From contig JAXMBZ010000016.1 in the NCBI GenBank assembly GCA_046349615.1, forward strand, positions 53,575-117,574: 64,000 bases of DNA. Reading direction: 5' to 3'. The notes under the pieces were generated by a model, which saw only the letters and a program-made list of their open reading frames with translations, was not told the DNA's origin and made no database searches. Made by a program: the position numbers and the translations under genes. The stretch's first letter is position 1; each line of letters opens with the position of its first letter. Shown one piece after another: positions 18,149-26,650 of the stretch. The stretch is from JADJNY01 sp046349615. Its GTDB lineage: Bacteria; Planctomycetota; UBA1135; GCA-002686595.

Positions 18149-19474
18149 ATGATCGTCCAGAAGTTCGGCGGCACCTCCGTCGGCGGAGCGGCGCCCATTC
18201 GGCGCCTCGCCGAGATCGTCCGGCGCGCGCTCCCGCGCCGGCCCGTCGTCGTCGTGTCCGCCGTCGGCGGGGTCACGAACGCGCTGTTCCAGTCGGGCGA
18301 AGTCGCGCTGAAGCGCGGCGATTGGCGCGCGGCGCACGCGGCGCTCGCGGCGAAGCATCGGACGATCCTCGCGGAGCTCGGGCTCGACGCGACGCTGCTC
18401 GACGCGCTCCTCGACGAGCTCTCGGGCCTCCTCCGCGGCGTGGAGCTGATCGGCGAGACCACGCCGCGCACGCTCGACCAGCTCGCGAGCTTCGGCGAGC
18501 GGCTCTCCGTGCGCATCGTCGCCGCGCACCTCGCGCGGACGGGGCTTGCCGCGCGCGCGTTCGACGCGTGGGACGCGGGGCTCGTCACGGATTCGCGCTT
18601 CGGCGGCGCGCGGCCGCTCCCCGAGGCTCCGGCGAAGATCCGCGCGGCGCTCGACGGCTTCCAAGGCGTCCCCGTGATCACGGGCTACGTCGCGAAGGAC
18701 GCGCACGGCCACGTGACGACGCTCGGACGCGGCGGCAGCGATTGGTCGGCGGCGATCTTCGGCGCGGCGCTCGGCGCGGAGGAGATCCAGATCTGGACCG
18801 ACGTCGACGGCGTGATGACCGCCGACCCGCGCATCGTTCCGCACGCGAAGCAGCGCGAGAAGCTCTCGTTCGCCGAGGCGGCGGAGCTCGCGTTCTTCGG
18901 TGCGAAGGTGCTCCACCCGGCGACGATGGTGCCCGCGATCGAGAAGGACATCCCGATCCGCGTCCTGAACAGTTTCCGCCCCGAGGTCCCCGGCACGACG
19001 GTGGTCGCGCGGCTCCTGCCGACCGAGCGCGGCGTGAAGTCGATCGCGAGCAAGCACGGGATCGCCGTCGTCAACGTCGTCGCGGCGCCGATGCTGCTCC
19101 AATTCGGCTTCCTCGAGCGCGTCGCCGACGTGTTCGCGCGCCACGAGGTCGTCGTCGACGTGATCGCGACGAGCGAGGTGTCGCTCGCGCTCACGACCGA
19201 GCCGAACGCGAGGCTCGAGCCCGTCGTCGCCGAGCTCGCGGCCTTCAGCGCGGTCACGGTGCTGCGCGACATGGCGCTCGTCAGCGTCGTCGGCGAGGAG
19301 CTCTCCGACTCGCAGCGCGTGCAGGCGACCGTGCTCGGGACGCTGGCGGAGCTCGGCGTGAAGGTCGAGATGCTCAGCTACGGTGCGACGCGCAACAACC
19401 TGTCCGTCGTGCTGCCCGAGGCACGGTTGAAGGAGACGGTGTCGGCGCTGCACGAGCGGTTGTTCGGAGAGTGA
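18149..19474 (+). CDS. lysC: Aspartate kinase
   Basis: This enzyme phosphorylates aspartate in the first step of lysine, threonine and methionine synthesis. The N-terminal MIVQKFGGTSVG is the aspartokinase signature, TLGRGGSDWSAA near residue 195 and WTDVDGVMTADPR near 215 belong to the kinase core, and two ACT units follow (VVNVVAAPMLLQFGFL near 305 and VSVVGEELSDSQRVQ near 380), which normally mediate feedback inhibition by lysine and/or threonine. At 441 residues it is monofunctional, with no fused homoserine dehydrogenase. The ATG has a TATACT box 25 bases upstream. It stands alone except for the small gene that follows. Confidence 0.95.
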   Translation: MIVQKFGGTSVGGAAPIRRLAEIVRRALPRRPVVVVSAVGGVTNALFQSGEVALKRGDWRAAHAALAAKHRTILAELGLDATLLDALLDELSGLLRGVELIGETTPRTLDQLASFGERLSVRIVAAHLARTGLAARAFDAWDAGLVTDSRFGGARPLPEAPAKIRAALDGFQGVPVITGYVAKDAHGHVTTLGRGGSDWSAAIFGAALGAEEIQIWTDVDGVMTADPRIVPHAKQREKLSFAEAAELAFFGAKVLHPATMVPAIEKDIPIRVLNSFRPEVPGTTVVARLLPTERGVKSIASKHGIAVVNVVAAPMLLQFGFLERVADVFARHEVVVDVIATSEVSLALTTEPNARLEPVVAELAAFSAVTVLRDMALVSVVGEELSDSQRVQATVLGTLAELGVKVEMLSYGATRNNLSVVLPEARLKETVSALHERLFGE

Positions 19475-19486
19475 GGTGACTTCGGA

Positions 19487-19702
19487 ATGGAAGCGCAGAG
19501 CGACCCGGACACCCGTCCCACCGAGTCCGACAGGATCGGCGACTTCTTCCGAGATCACGAGCGAGTGACCGCCGTCCTCGCGAAGGCCGTTCGCAAAGCC
19601 CTCCTCGAGCACGAGAAGCTCGGCCACTCGATCGCCGTGTGGCAGGACGGCAAGGTCGTCGTCCTCCCGCCCGAGGCGATCCCCGTCGACGACGACGCGT
19701 GA
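19487..19702 (+). CDS. Small hypothetical protein, 71 residues
   Basis: This is a soluble, charged 71-residue protein beginning MEAQSDPD, 12 bases after lysC. The core VLAKAVRKALLEHEKLGHSI followed by AVWQDGKVVVLPPEAIP looks like a small helical unit plus a beta hairpin. Similar short proteins reading roughly AVWRDGKVVxxxPEEI are, from memory, common in Planctomycetota, with no known function. A moderate purine stretch (GAGTGAGG) lies before the ATG. Codon use is like that of its neighbours, with GC-rich third positions, which supports real coding. It may be co-transcribed with lysC. Confidence 0.65.
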   Translation: MEAQSDPDTRPTESDRIGDFFRDHERVTAVLAKAVRKALLEHEKLGHSIAVWQDGKVVVLPPEAIPVDDDA

Positions 19703-19717
19703 CGCGCTCGCGCGCGT

Positions 19718-19745
19718 TTGCCTCCTCCGGATCCCGGAGTAGACT
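19718..19745 (+). promoter_or_regulatory. Putative trp operon promoter with palindrome in the spacer
   Basis: TTGCCT at 19718-19723 and TAGACT at 19740-19745 are separated by 16 bases. Nearly the whole spacer (19725-19739) is a palindrome, CTCCGG-ATC-CCGGAG, which is well placed for a repressor. The predicted start near 19752 practically coincides with the leader ATG at 19753. Confidence 0.5.
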
Positions 19746-19752
19746 TCAGCGC

Positions 19753-19824
19753 ATGATCGTGCGGATCCCCACTCCTTCGTGGTGGCGCGGCCCCGAGGCG
19801 TCCTCGCGGGTCCGGCTCCCCTAG
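19753..19824 (+). CDS. trpL: trp operon leader peptide
   Basis: This is a 23-residue frame starting at ATG 19753 and ending at TAG 19822-19824. Residues 10 and 11 are tandem tryptophans encoded by TGG TGG at 19780-19785 (the peptide reads MIVRIPTPSWWRG at its start). Trp is rare, and a WW pair in a short frame 90 bases ahead of trpE, followed by a terminator hairpin, is the signature of transcription attenuation. In the classical mechanism, scarcity of charged tRNA-Trp stalls the ribosome at these codons and changes the RNA fold downstream. No Shine-Dalgarno sequence is visible; the ATG sits at the predicted transcription start. Confidence 0.8.
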   Translation: MIVRIPTPSWWRGPEASSRVRLP

Positions 19825-19845
19825 TCGATCCCGATCCTGCGAACA

Positions 19846-19885
19846 CCTCGGGCCTCCGCTTGTCGGAGGCCCGCTGCGTTTCTGT
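19846..19885 (+). terminator. trp attenuator
   Basis: A perfect 10-bp stem, CGGGCCTCCG at 19849-19858 with CGGAGGCCCG at 19864-19873, encloses a 5-base loop and is followed by a moderately T-rich run (GCGTTTCTGTACT). Its left side, CCTCGGGCC at 19846-19854, is also complementary with one bulge to GGCCCCGAGG at 19789-19798, just after the Trp codons. This gives a plausible competing antiterminator pairing. The close spacing to the Trp codons means a stalled ribosome might cover part of that segment, so the exact switch is inference. Confidence 0.75.
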
Positions 19886-19912
19886 ACTGCCCGTCCCCCT
19901 CCCCGTCCGACC

Positions 19913-21439
19913 GTGAACGCCCCGCTCGAACGCTCCTCGCCCGCCGACGCCGAACGCCACCAGCTCGCCTGGGCGGCGTGGCCCGCGGACCTCGTCACCC
20001 CGGTGCGCGCGTACCTTTCGCTGCGCGCCGCGCGGCGCACGGCGTGTCTGCTCGAATCGGTCGAGGGACCCGCGCGGCTCGCGCGCTACTCGTTCCTCGG
20101 CGTCGACGCGGTCGAGCACTTCCGCGGGCGCGGGAACACGAGCACGCTGCGCGGCCCGCACGGTTCGCGGACGATCGAAGGACCGGTGCACGCCGCACTG
20201 CGCGCATGCCTCCCCCGCGCGCTCCCGCCGCCGCCCGCGCACCTCCCGCCCTTCGTCGGCGGCTTCGTCGGCTGGTTCGCGTTCGAGTGGTGCACCGCGC
20301 TCGAGCCGCGCGTGCCGCGCGCCGCGCTGGACCCGTGGGACGTCCCCGACGCGACGTTCGAGCGCTTCGACCACGTCGTGGGTTTCGACCACGCGGCGCA
20401 GAAGGTCTTCGTCGTCGCGCGCTGCGAGCGCGGCGCCGCCGACCACGCGGACGCGATGGAGCGGATCGACGCTCTCGCGCACGACGCGCTCGGTCCGCGC
20501 GAGGTCCAGAGCGGTCCGTTCCGGCTCGCGCGCGAGCTCGCCGCCGGCGCCGAGCTCGCGGCCGTCACCGAGCCCGAGCGCTACCGCGAGGGCGTCCTCG
20601 CGCTGAAGCGCGCGATCGCCGCGGGCGAGGTCTTCCAAGCCGTGCTCGCGCAGCGCTTCGAGGAGCGCTTCTCCGGCGACCCGTTCACGCTCTACCGCGT
20701 CCTGCGCCTCGTGAACCCGTCGCCGCACATGTTCCACTTCACGGCGGACGGCCTGACGATCGCGGGCTCGTCGCCGGAGCGCCTCGTGTCCGTGCAAGGC
20801 CGTCGCGTCGAGAACCGTCCGATCGCCGGCACGCGGCCGCGCGGCGCGACGCCGGAGGACGACGAGCGGCTCGCGCGCGAGCTCCAGGCGGATGCGAAGG
20901 AGCGCGCGGAGCACGACATGCTCGTCGATCTCGCGCGGAACGACCTCGGCCGCATCGCGCGTGTGAACACGGTCCGCGTCGACGAGCACGCGGTGCTCGA
21001 GCGCTTCGCGCGCGTGCAGCACCTCGTGTCGCGCGTCGAGTGCGAGCTCGCGCCGGGCCGCGACGCGCTCGATGCGCTCGCCGCGAGCTTCCCCGCCGGC
21101 ACGGTCTCGGGCGCGCCGAAGGTGCGCGCGCTCGAGCTTCTCGCGGGGCTCGAGCGCGACACGCGCGGGCCGTACGCGGGCTGTTTCGGCTACCTCGACT
21201 TCCGCGGGAACCTCGACATGGCGCTCGTCCTGCGCAGCTTCGTCGCGCGCGGCGACGTGCTCTCGCTGCAGACGGGCGCGGGCGTCGTGTTCGACTCCGA
21301 CCCCGAGACGGAGCGGCAGGAGACGCTGCACAAGGCGCGCGCGCTGTTCGAGGCCGCGCGCGTCGCGAGTTCGGACGCGTTCCGCGCGGCGCGGCCGGAC
21401 CCGCTCGCCGCGCTGAAGGGAGGCCGCGGATGCTCGTGA
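19913..21439 (+). CDS. trpE: Anthranilate synthase component I
   Basis: With TrpG, this enzyme converts chorismate and glutamine to anthranilate, the first committed step to tryptophan. Chorismate-binding motifs are intact: RPIAGTRPRGAT near residue 302, DMLVDLARNDLGRIA near 338, and FPAGTVSGAPKVRALELL near 395, with GCFGYLDFRGNLDMAL near 423. Length is 508 residues, as expected for an unfused TrpE. Translation starts at GTG 19913, 40 bases after the attenuator stem. The end overlaps trpG by 10 bases. Expression should be governed by the leader described above. Confidence 0.95.
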   Translation: MNAPLERSSPADAERHQLAWAAWPADLVTPVRAYLSLRAARRTACLLESVEGPARLARYSFLGVDAVEHFRGRGNTSTLRGPHGSRTIEGPVHAALRACLPRALPPPPAHLPPFVGGFVGWFAFEWCTALEPRVPRAALDPWDVPDATFERFDHVVGFDHAAQKVFVVARCERGAADHADAMERIDALAHDALGPREVQSGPFRLARELAAGAELAAVTEPERYREGVLALKRAIAAGEVFQAVLAQRFEERFSGDPFTLYRVLRLVNPSPHMFHFTADGLTIAGSSPERLVSVQGRRVENRPIAGTRPRGATPEDDERLARELQADAKERAEHDMLVDLARNDLGRIARVNTVRVDEHAVLERFARVQHLVSRVECELAPGRDALDALAASFPAGTVSGAPKVRALELLAGLERDTRGPYAGCFGYLDFRGNLDMALVLRSFVARGDVLSLQTGAGVVFDSDPETERQETLHKARALFEAARVASSDAFRAARPDPLAALKGGRGCS

Positions 21440-22017
21440 TGATCGACAACTACGACTCCTTCACGTGGAACGTGTACCAAGCGCTCGCGGGGCTCGGCGC
21501 CGAGGTCGTCGTGCACAGGAACGACGCGCTCACCGTCGACGAGGTGCTCGCGCTCGGCGCGCGCGGGATCGTGCTGTCGCCCGGGCCGGGCAAACCGAGC
21601 GACGCGGGCATCCAACCGGAGCTCCTCCGTCGACTCCCCGACGACGTGCCGCTGCTCGGGATCTGCCTCGGACACCAGGGCCTCGTCGAGCGCTACGGCG
21701 GCGAGCTCGAGCGCGATCCGGTGCCGACGCACGGGAAGAGCTCGCTCGTCCACCACGACGGCGACGCGCTCTTCGCCGACCTCGAGAACCCGTTCCCCGC
21801 GGGGCGCTACCACTCGCTGCGCGCGAAGCGCGACGCGCTGCCGCGGGAGCTCGCGCTCACGGCGTGGACCGCGGAAGGCCACGTCATGGCGGTGCGCCAC
21901 CGGTCGCTTCCGCGCGTCGGCGTGCAGTTCCACCCCGAGTCGATCCTGACGCCCAACGGCGAGCGAATCCTCGCGCGGTTCCTCGCGCTGTGCGGCGTCC
22001 AAGAAGGCGTCCACTGA
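21430..22017 (+). CDS. trpG: Anthranilate synthase component II, glutamine amidotransferase
   Basis: This class I glutamine amidotransferase supplies ammonia to TrpE. The nucleophile cysteine is in GICLGHQ near residue 79, and the catalytic His-Glu pair is in VQFHPESILTPNG near residue 172. The family start MLVMIDNYDSFTWN is seen at ATG 21430. A second ATG at 21439 overlaps the trpE stop by one base and would remove three residues. The length of 195 residues is standard. Such TrpG subunits are sometimes shared with folate synthesis (PabA role), and no separate pabA is visible here. Confidence 0.95.
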   Translation: MLVMIDNYDSFTWNVYQALAGLGAEVVVHRNDALTVDEVLALGARGIVLSPGPGKPSDAGIQPELLRRLPDDVPLLGICLGHQGLVERYGGELERDPVPTHGKSSLVHHDGDALFADLENPFPAGRYHSLRAKRDALPRELALTAWTAEGHVMAVRHRSLPRVGVQFHPESILTPNGERILARFLALCGVQEGVH

Positions 22018-22018
22018 C

Positions 22019-23032
22019 ATGCAGCTCCCCCACGCGCTCTCGATCGTGCTCCGCGGGGGGACGTTGTCGCGCATCGAAGCGCACGCCGTGTTCGCCGAGC
22101 TCCTGCACGGCCGCTTCGATCCCGCGCAGCTCGGCGCGCTGCTCGGCGGGCTCGCGGCGCGCGGCGAGACGCCGGACGAGGTCGCGGGCGCCGCCGACGC
22201 GCTGCGCGCGGCGATGACGCCGTTCGTGCACGGACACCCCGACGCGATCGACACGTGCGGCACGGGCGGCGACGGGCTCTCGACGTTCAACCTCTCGACC
22301 GCGGCCGCGATCGTCGCCGCGGCGTGCGGCGCGCGCGTGATCAAGCACGGCAACCGCAGCGCGTCGTCGCAGTGCGGGAGCGCGGATTTGCTCGAAGCCG
22401 CGGGGCTGCCGCTCGAGCTCCCCTCCGATCGCGCGCGACAATTGCTCGACGAGGTCGGGATCACGTTCCTCTTCGCGCCGACGTACCACCCCGCGCTGCG
22501 CCACGCGGCGGCCGTGCGGCGCGCGCTCGGGACGCGCACGCTCTTCAACTACCTCGGTCCGCTCTGCAACCCCGGGCGCGTCCGCCGCCAGGTCGTCGGC
22601 GTGCCGCAGCACGCGCGGCTCGAGCCGACGGCGCGCGCGCTCGAGCACCTCGGCCACGAACGCGCGCTCGTCGTGCACGGCGCCGGCGGCGCGGACGAGC
22701 TGACGCTCGCGGGCGACAACCACGTGCGCGCGGTCGGCGAGCAGGCCGTCGAGAAGCTCGACGCACGCGCGCTCGGGATCGCATCGGCGCCGGTGACGGC
22801 GCTCGCGGGCGGCGAGCCGAGCACGAACCTCGCGATCCTCTGCTCGATCCTCGACGGACGCCCGAGCGCGAACGCGGACGCGGTCGCGTTGAACGCCGCG
22901 GCCGCCCTGCTCGTCGCGGGGCGCGCGAAGGACGCGCCGTCGGCTCTCGCGCTCGCGCGAGAAGCGCTCGCGAGCGGCGCGGCGAAGCACGTGTTCCAGC
23001 GCTGGGTGAACCGCGCGCGGGAGGTCGCGTGA
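22019..23032 (+). CDS. trpD: Anthranilate phosphoribosyltransferase
   Basis: This enzyme transfers phosphoribose from PRPP to anthranilate. The PRPP-binding DTCGTGGDG near residue 77 and KHGNRSASSQCGSADLLEAAG near 112 are intact, as is the anthranilate-site region FAPTYHPALRHAAAVRRALG near 155. At 337 residues it has the usual size. The ATG at 22019 follows the trpG stop by one base. The stop overlaps trpC by 4 bases (GTGA). Confidence 0.96.
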   Translation: MQLPHALSIVLRGGTLSRIEAHAVFAELLHGRFDPAQLGALLGGLAARGETPDEVAGAADALRAAMTPFVHGHPDAIDTCGTGGDGLSTFNLSTAAAIVAAACGARVIKHGNRSASSQCGSADLLEAAGLPLELPSDRARQLLDEVGITFLFAPTYHPALRHAAAVRRALGTRTLFNYLGPLCNPGRVRRQVVGVPQHARLEPTARALEHLGHERALVVHGAGGADELTLAGDNHVRAVGEQAVEKLDARALGIASAPVTALAGGEPSTNLAILCSILDGRPSANADAVALNAAAALLVAGRAKDAPSALALAREALASGAAKHVFQRWVNRAREVA

Positions 23033-23865
23033 AGGACCTCGCCGGGACGAAGCTCGCGCCCGTCGTCGCGGCGGTGCGGAGGCGCGCCGAGGAACGGCGC
23101 AAGGCGCTGCCCGTTGCGGAGCTCGAGCGGCGCGTGGCGGACCTCGTGCGCGGGCGCGACGTCCCAACTCCGTGCGAACGCTTCCTCGCGCGCTTCGCGC
23201 CGGACGAGCTCGCGCTGATCTGCGAGCTCAAGCGCCGTTCGCCGAGCGCGGGCGAGCTGCTCGCCGAGGACGCGCACCGCCCGCACGCCCGCTACCGCGC
23301 GCTCGCCGAGGGTTACGCCGCGGGCGGCGCGGCCGCGTTCAGCGTGCTCACCGAGCGCGACCACTTCGACGGCGGGCTCGAGGACCTCGCGCGCGTCGCG
23401 GACCTCGGCGTGCCGATGCTGCGCAAGGACTTCGTGCTCGACCGCGCGATGGTGCTCGAGAGCGCGCTCCACGGCGCGTCCGCCGTGCTCTTGATCGCGG
23501 CGCTCCTCGACGACCGTGAACTCGCGGAGCTCCGCGCCGCCGCGCGCGAGGTCGAACTCGCGGTGCTGCTCGAGGTGCACGACGAGGACGAGCTCGAGCG
23601 CGCGCTTCCCCACGCGCCGGAGCTGCTCGGCGTGAACGCGCGCGACCTGCGGACGCTCGTGACGGACCTCGGGACGGTCGAGCGCGTGCTCCCGCGGATC
23701 CCAGCCGGCGTCGTGCGCGTCGCGGAGAGCGGGCTCAAGACCGCGGCGGATCTCCGCCGCGTACGCGCGGCGGGCGCGAACGCGGTGCTCGTCGGGGAGA
23801 GCCTCGTGACTTCCGGAGATGCGCTCGGCACGCTGCGGGCCTGGAGGAACGAACTCCATGGCTAG
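23029..23865 (+). CDS. trpC: Indole-3-glycerol phosphate synthase
   Basis: This TIM-barrel enzyme closes the indole ring from carboxyphenylamino-deoxyribulose phosphate. The signature LICELKRRSPSAG near residue 64 contains the catalytic lysine, VPMLRKDFVLD near 127 carries the second key lysine, and LLGVNARDLRTL near 202 and VAESGLKT near 230 complete the phosphate and product site. Length is 278 residues, single-domain and not fused to TrpF. The GTG start at 23029 overlaps the trpD stop, and the end overlaps trpF by 8 bases. Confidence 0.95.
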   Translation: MKDLAGTKLAPVVAAVRRRAEERRKALPVAELERRVADLVRGRDVPTPCERFLARFAPDELALICELKRRSPSAGELLAEDAHRPHARYRALAEGYAAGGAAAFSVLTERDHFDGGLEDLARVADLGVPMLRKDFVLDRAMVLESALHGASAVLLIAALLDDRELAELRAAAREVELAVLLEVHDEDELERALPHAPELLGVNARDLRTLVTDLGTVERVLPRIPAGVVRVAESGLKTAADLRRVRAAGANAVLVGESLVTSGDALGTLRAWRNELHG

Positions 23866-24511
23866 CACCATCGACCTCCCCCGCATCAAGGTCTGCGGCG
23901 TCCGTCGCTTCGCGGACGTCGAAGGCGCGCTGCAGCTCGGCCTCGGCGCGGTCGGCTTCGTCGACCACGAGGACTCCGTGCGCCACGTCGAGTCCGCCGA
24001 CATCCGCGCGACGGTGCGGAAGCTCCCCAAGCCCGTCCTCTCCGTGATCGTGATGGTCGACGCGACGCGCCGCCACGCCGACTCGATGCTCTTCTCGACC
24101 GGCGCGCGCGCCGTGCAGCTCTGCGGGATGGAGCGCGCGGTCGAGTGGCGCGACTTCGAGCTCCCGATCCTCCGCCGCATCCCCGTCGGCGACGGCGCCG
24201 AGGACGAAATGGAGCGCTGGCGCGGCATCGCGACGGGCTTCGTGCTCGATCACCCGCACGCGCCGGGCGGCACCGGCTGGGGCGTCGACCTCGAGCGCGC
24301 GCACGAGCTCGCGCGCCTCGGCCCGTGCCTGCTCGCGGGCGGCCTCGACGCCGACAACGTCGAACGCGCGGTCTCGATCGTCCGCCCCTGGGGCGTCGAC
24401 GCGAGCTCGCGCCTCGAGTCCGAGCGCGGCGTCAAGGACGCGCGCAAGGTCGAGGCCTTCGTGCGCGCCGCGTCGCGCGCGCTGGCCGCCGTGCACGGGA
24501 GGATCGCGTGA
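23858..24511 (+). CDS. trpF: Phosphoribosylanthranilate isomerase
   Basis: This TIM-barrel isomerase catalyses the Amadori rearrangement before TrpC. RIKVCGVRRFADVEGA near residue 9 contains the catalytic cysteine region (usually KICGxT; here the residue after Gly is Val). GTGWGVDLERA near 142 aligns with the GGTGxxFDW loop bearing the catalytic Asp, and LAGGLDADNVERA near 158 with the phosphate-binding GGLxPxNV. VDASSRLESERGVKD near 180 is the SSGVE-type site. Length 217 residues is usual. The motifs are somewhat divergent, but the operon position makes the call firm. Confidence 0.92.
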   Translation: MASTIDLPRIKVCGVRRFADVEGALQLGLGAVGFVDHEDSVRHVESADIRATVRKLPKPVLSVIVMVDATRRHADSMLFSTGARAVQLCGMERAVEWRDFELPILRRIPVGDGAEDEMERWRGIATGFVLDHPHAPGGTGWGVDLERAHELARLGPCLLAGGLDADNVERAVSIVRPWGVDASSRLESERGVKDARKVEAFVRAASRALAAVHGRIA

Positions 24512-24525
24512 GGGAGGAGACCCCG

Positions 24526-25722
24526 ATGACGACGACGCTCGACACGACCCGCTTCGGCGCCTTCGGCGGCACGTTCGCGCCGGAGACGTTGATGGCCCCG
24601 CTCCACGAGCTCGAGACCGCGTGGAAGCGCTGGACGAGCGACGCCGCGTTCCAGGCGGAGCTCCACGAGCTCCTGACGACGTACGCGGGCCGTCCGACGG
24701 CGCTGACGCACGCGCGGCGGCTCTCGGAGGAGCTCGGGTGCGAGCTCTGGCTCAAGCGCGAGGACCTGCTCCACACCGGCGCGCACAAGCTGAACAACAC
24801 GCTCGGCCAGTGCCTGCTCGCGCAGCGCATGGGGAAGCGTCGCATCGTCGCCGAGACCGGCGCGGGCCAGCACGGCGTCGCGACGGCGACGGCGTGCGCG
24901 CTGCTCGGGCTCGAGTGCGTCGTCTACATGGGCGCCGTCGACGCGGCGCGGCAGCGCATGAACCTCCTGCGCATGGAGCTCCTCGGCGCGCGCGTGCGCG
25001 TCGTCGAGCACGGCCAGAAGACGCTCAAGGACGCGATCAACGAGGCGATGCGCGCGTGGGTCGCGGACCCCGCGGGCACGCACTATTCGCTCGGCAGCGC
25101 GCTCGGCCCCCACCCGTTCCCCTCGATCGTCGCCGGCTTCCAGGAGGTGATCGGCCGCGAAGCGCGAAAGGAGTTCCAGGCGCGCACTGGAACGCTCCCG
25201 GACGTCGTCGTCGCGTGCGTCGGCGGCGGCTCGAACGCGATCGGGATCTTCCGTCCGTTCGTCCCCGACGCGTCCGTCGCGCTCGTCGGCGTCGAAGCGG
25301 GCGGCGAGGGCGTCCTGAAAGGACAGCAGCACGCGGCGCGTTTCGCGGGCGGCGAACCCGGAGTCCTGCACGGCTGCTACACCTACCTGCTCCAGGATGA
25401 CGATGGACAGATCCGGCCGACGCACTCGATCTCGGCCGGTCTCGACTACCCCGCCGTCGGTCCCGAGCACGCCATGCTGCACGACGAACAACGCGCGCGC
25501 TATTCCTGGGCGACCGACGCCGAGGCCCTCTCCGGCTTCGAGGCGCTCGCGCGGAAGGAGGGCATCCTCTGCGCGCTCGAGAGCGCGCACGCGGTCGGTT
25601 GGGTGCTGCGCGAGAAGGAAACGCTTTCCGGGAAGCGCGTGCTCGTGAACCTCTCCGGGCGCGGCGACAAGGACCTCGAGACGATCGCGCGCGCGCGCAC
25701 GAGCCGCGGGGAGGACGCGTGA
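24526..25722 (+). CDS. trpB: Tryptophan synthase beta chain
   Basis: This PLP enzyme condenses indole with serine. The PLP lysine is in HTGAHKLNNTLGQ near residue 90, and AETGAGQHGVATATACALLG near 112 is the catalytic glutamate region. CVGGGSNAIGIF near 234 binds the PLP phosphate. FGGTFAPETLM near residue 12 is the family start. Length is 398 residues. It is the only gene of the operon with a separated start (14 bases after trpF), and it has a strong ribosome-binding site, GGGAGGAG, 8 bases before the ATG, suggesting independent high-level initiation. Confidence 0.97.
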   Translation: MTTTLDTTRFGAFGGTFAPETLMAPLHELETAWKRWTSDAAFQAELHELLTTYAGRPTALTHARRLSEELGCELWLKREDLLHTGAHKLNNTLGQCLLAQRMGKRRIVAETGAGQHGVATATACALLGLECVVYMGAVDAARQRMNLLRMELLGARVRVVEHGQKTLKDAINEAMRAWVADPAGTHYSLGSALGPHPFPSIVAGFQEVIGREARKEFQARTGTLPDVVVACVGGGSNAIGIFRPFVPDASVALVGVEAGGEGVLKGQQHAARFAGGEPGVLHGCYTYLLQDDDGQIRPTHSISAGLDYPAVGPEHAMLHDEQRARYSWATDAEALSGFEALARKEGILCALESAHAVGWVLREKETLSGKRVLVNLSGRGDKDLETIARARTSRGEDA

Positions 25723-26567
25723 GCGCGGTCGACAAGCTCGAGCTCCGTTTGCGCGCGCTCCGCTCGACGGGCCGCAAGGGCATCGCGCCGTACCTCACGG
25801 CGGGCGACGGCGGCAGCGACGTGACGCTCGCGGTGCTGCGCGAGCTCGCGGACCTCGACGTGCCGTGCGTCGAGCTCGGGCTCCCGTTCAGCGACCCGAT
25901 CGCGGACGGCCCGCTGCTCCAAGCGGCGAACGATCGCGCGCTCGCGGCCGGGACGACGTTCGAGGAGGTGCTCGAGATCCTCTCGCGCTTCCGCCGCGGC
26001 GGACGCGGCGAGCTCGGGCGCGACCTCCCGGTGATCGTGATGAGCTACGCGAACCCGCTCGTGCGGCGCGGCTGGGGCAACGCGGTGCGCGCGCTCGCTC
26101 GCGCCGGCGCGGACGGGCTGCTCGTCGCCGACCTGCCGATCGAGGAGGCGGGCTCGATGGCCTCCGCCGCGCGCATGGCCGGCATCGCGCCGATCTTCTT
26201 CGTCGCGCCGACGACGAGCGAGGAGCGCCGCCGCACCGCGATCCAGATGAGCCGCGGCTTCGTGTACGCGATCGGACGGCTCGGCGTGACCGGCGCGCGG
26301 ACGGAGCTCGACGAAGCCGCGCAGCAGTTCCTCGCGCGCGTGCGCGCCGACGCGGGCGGACTGCCGGTCGGCGTGGGCTTCGGCATCTCGAGCGCGAGCG
26401 AGGTCGCGGCCGCGCTGCGCCACGCGGACCTCGCGATCGTCGGCAGTGCGTTCGTCGAGCACGTGCATCAGGCGGTCGCGCAAGCCGCTCCGCCGCGCAG
26501 GGTCGACGCGGCCCGCCTCGCCACGCGGGAGTTCCTGCAGATCCTCTCGGCCGGCGTGCCGGTCTGA
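25719..26567 (+). CDS. trpA: Tryptophan synthase alpha chain
   Basis: This subunit cleaves indole-3-glycerol phosphate and passes indole to TrpB. The catalytic glutamate and aspartate are visible in CVELGLPFSDPIADGP near residue 48, IVMSYANPLVRRGW near 108 is the substrate loop, and VGVGFGISSASEV near 215 is the phosphate-binding segment. Length is 282 residues. The GTG start overlaps the trpB stop (GTGA). It ends the trp operon; no clear terminator was seen in the 83 bases before the next gene. Confidence 0.96.
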   Translation: MSAVDKLELRLRALRSTGRKGIAPYLTAGDGGSDVTLAVLRELADLDVPCVELGLPFSDPIADGPLLQAANDRALAAGTTFEEVLEILSRFRRGGRGELGRDLPVIVMSYANPLVRRGWGNAVRALARAGADGLLVADLPIEEAGSMASAARMAGIAPIFFVAPTTSEERRRTAIQMSRGFVYAIGRLGVTGARTELDEAAQQFLARVRADAGGLPVGVGFGISSASEVAAALRHADLAIVGSAFVEHVHQAVAQAAPPRRVDAARLATREFLQILSAGVPV

Positions 26568-26650
26568 GGGCGCCTCAGCGGACGTGTGCGTCGCGAAGAG
26601 TCGGCCTCCAGACTCGCGCAACGAGCGGTCGATCCACGAGACGTCCCCGC

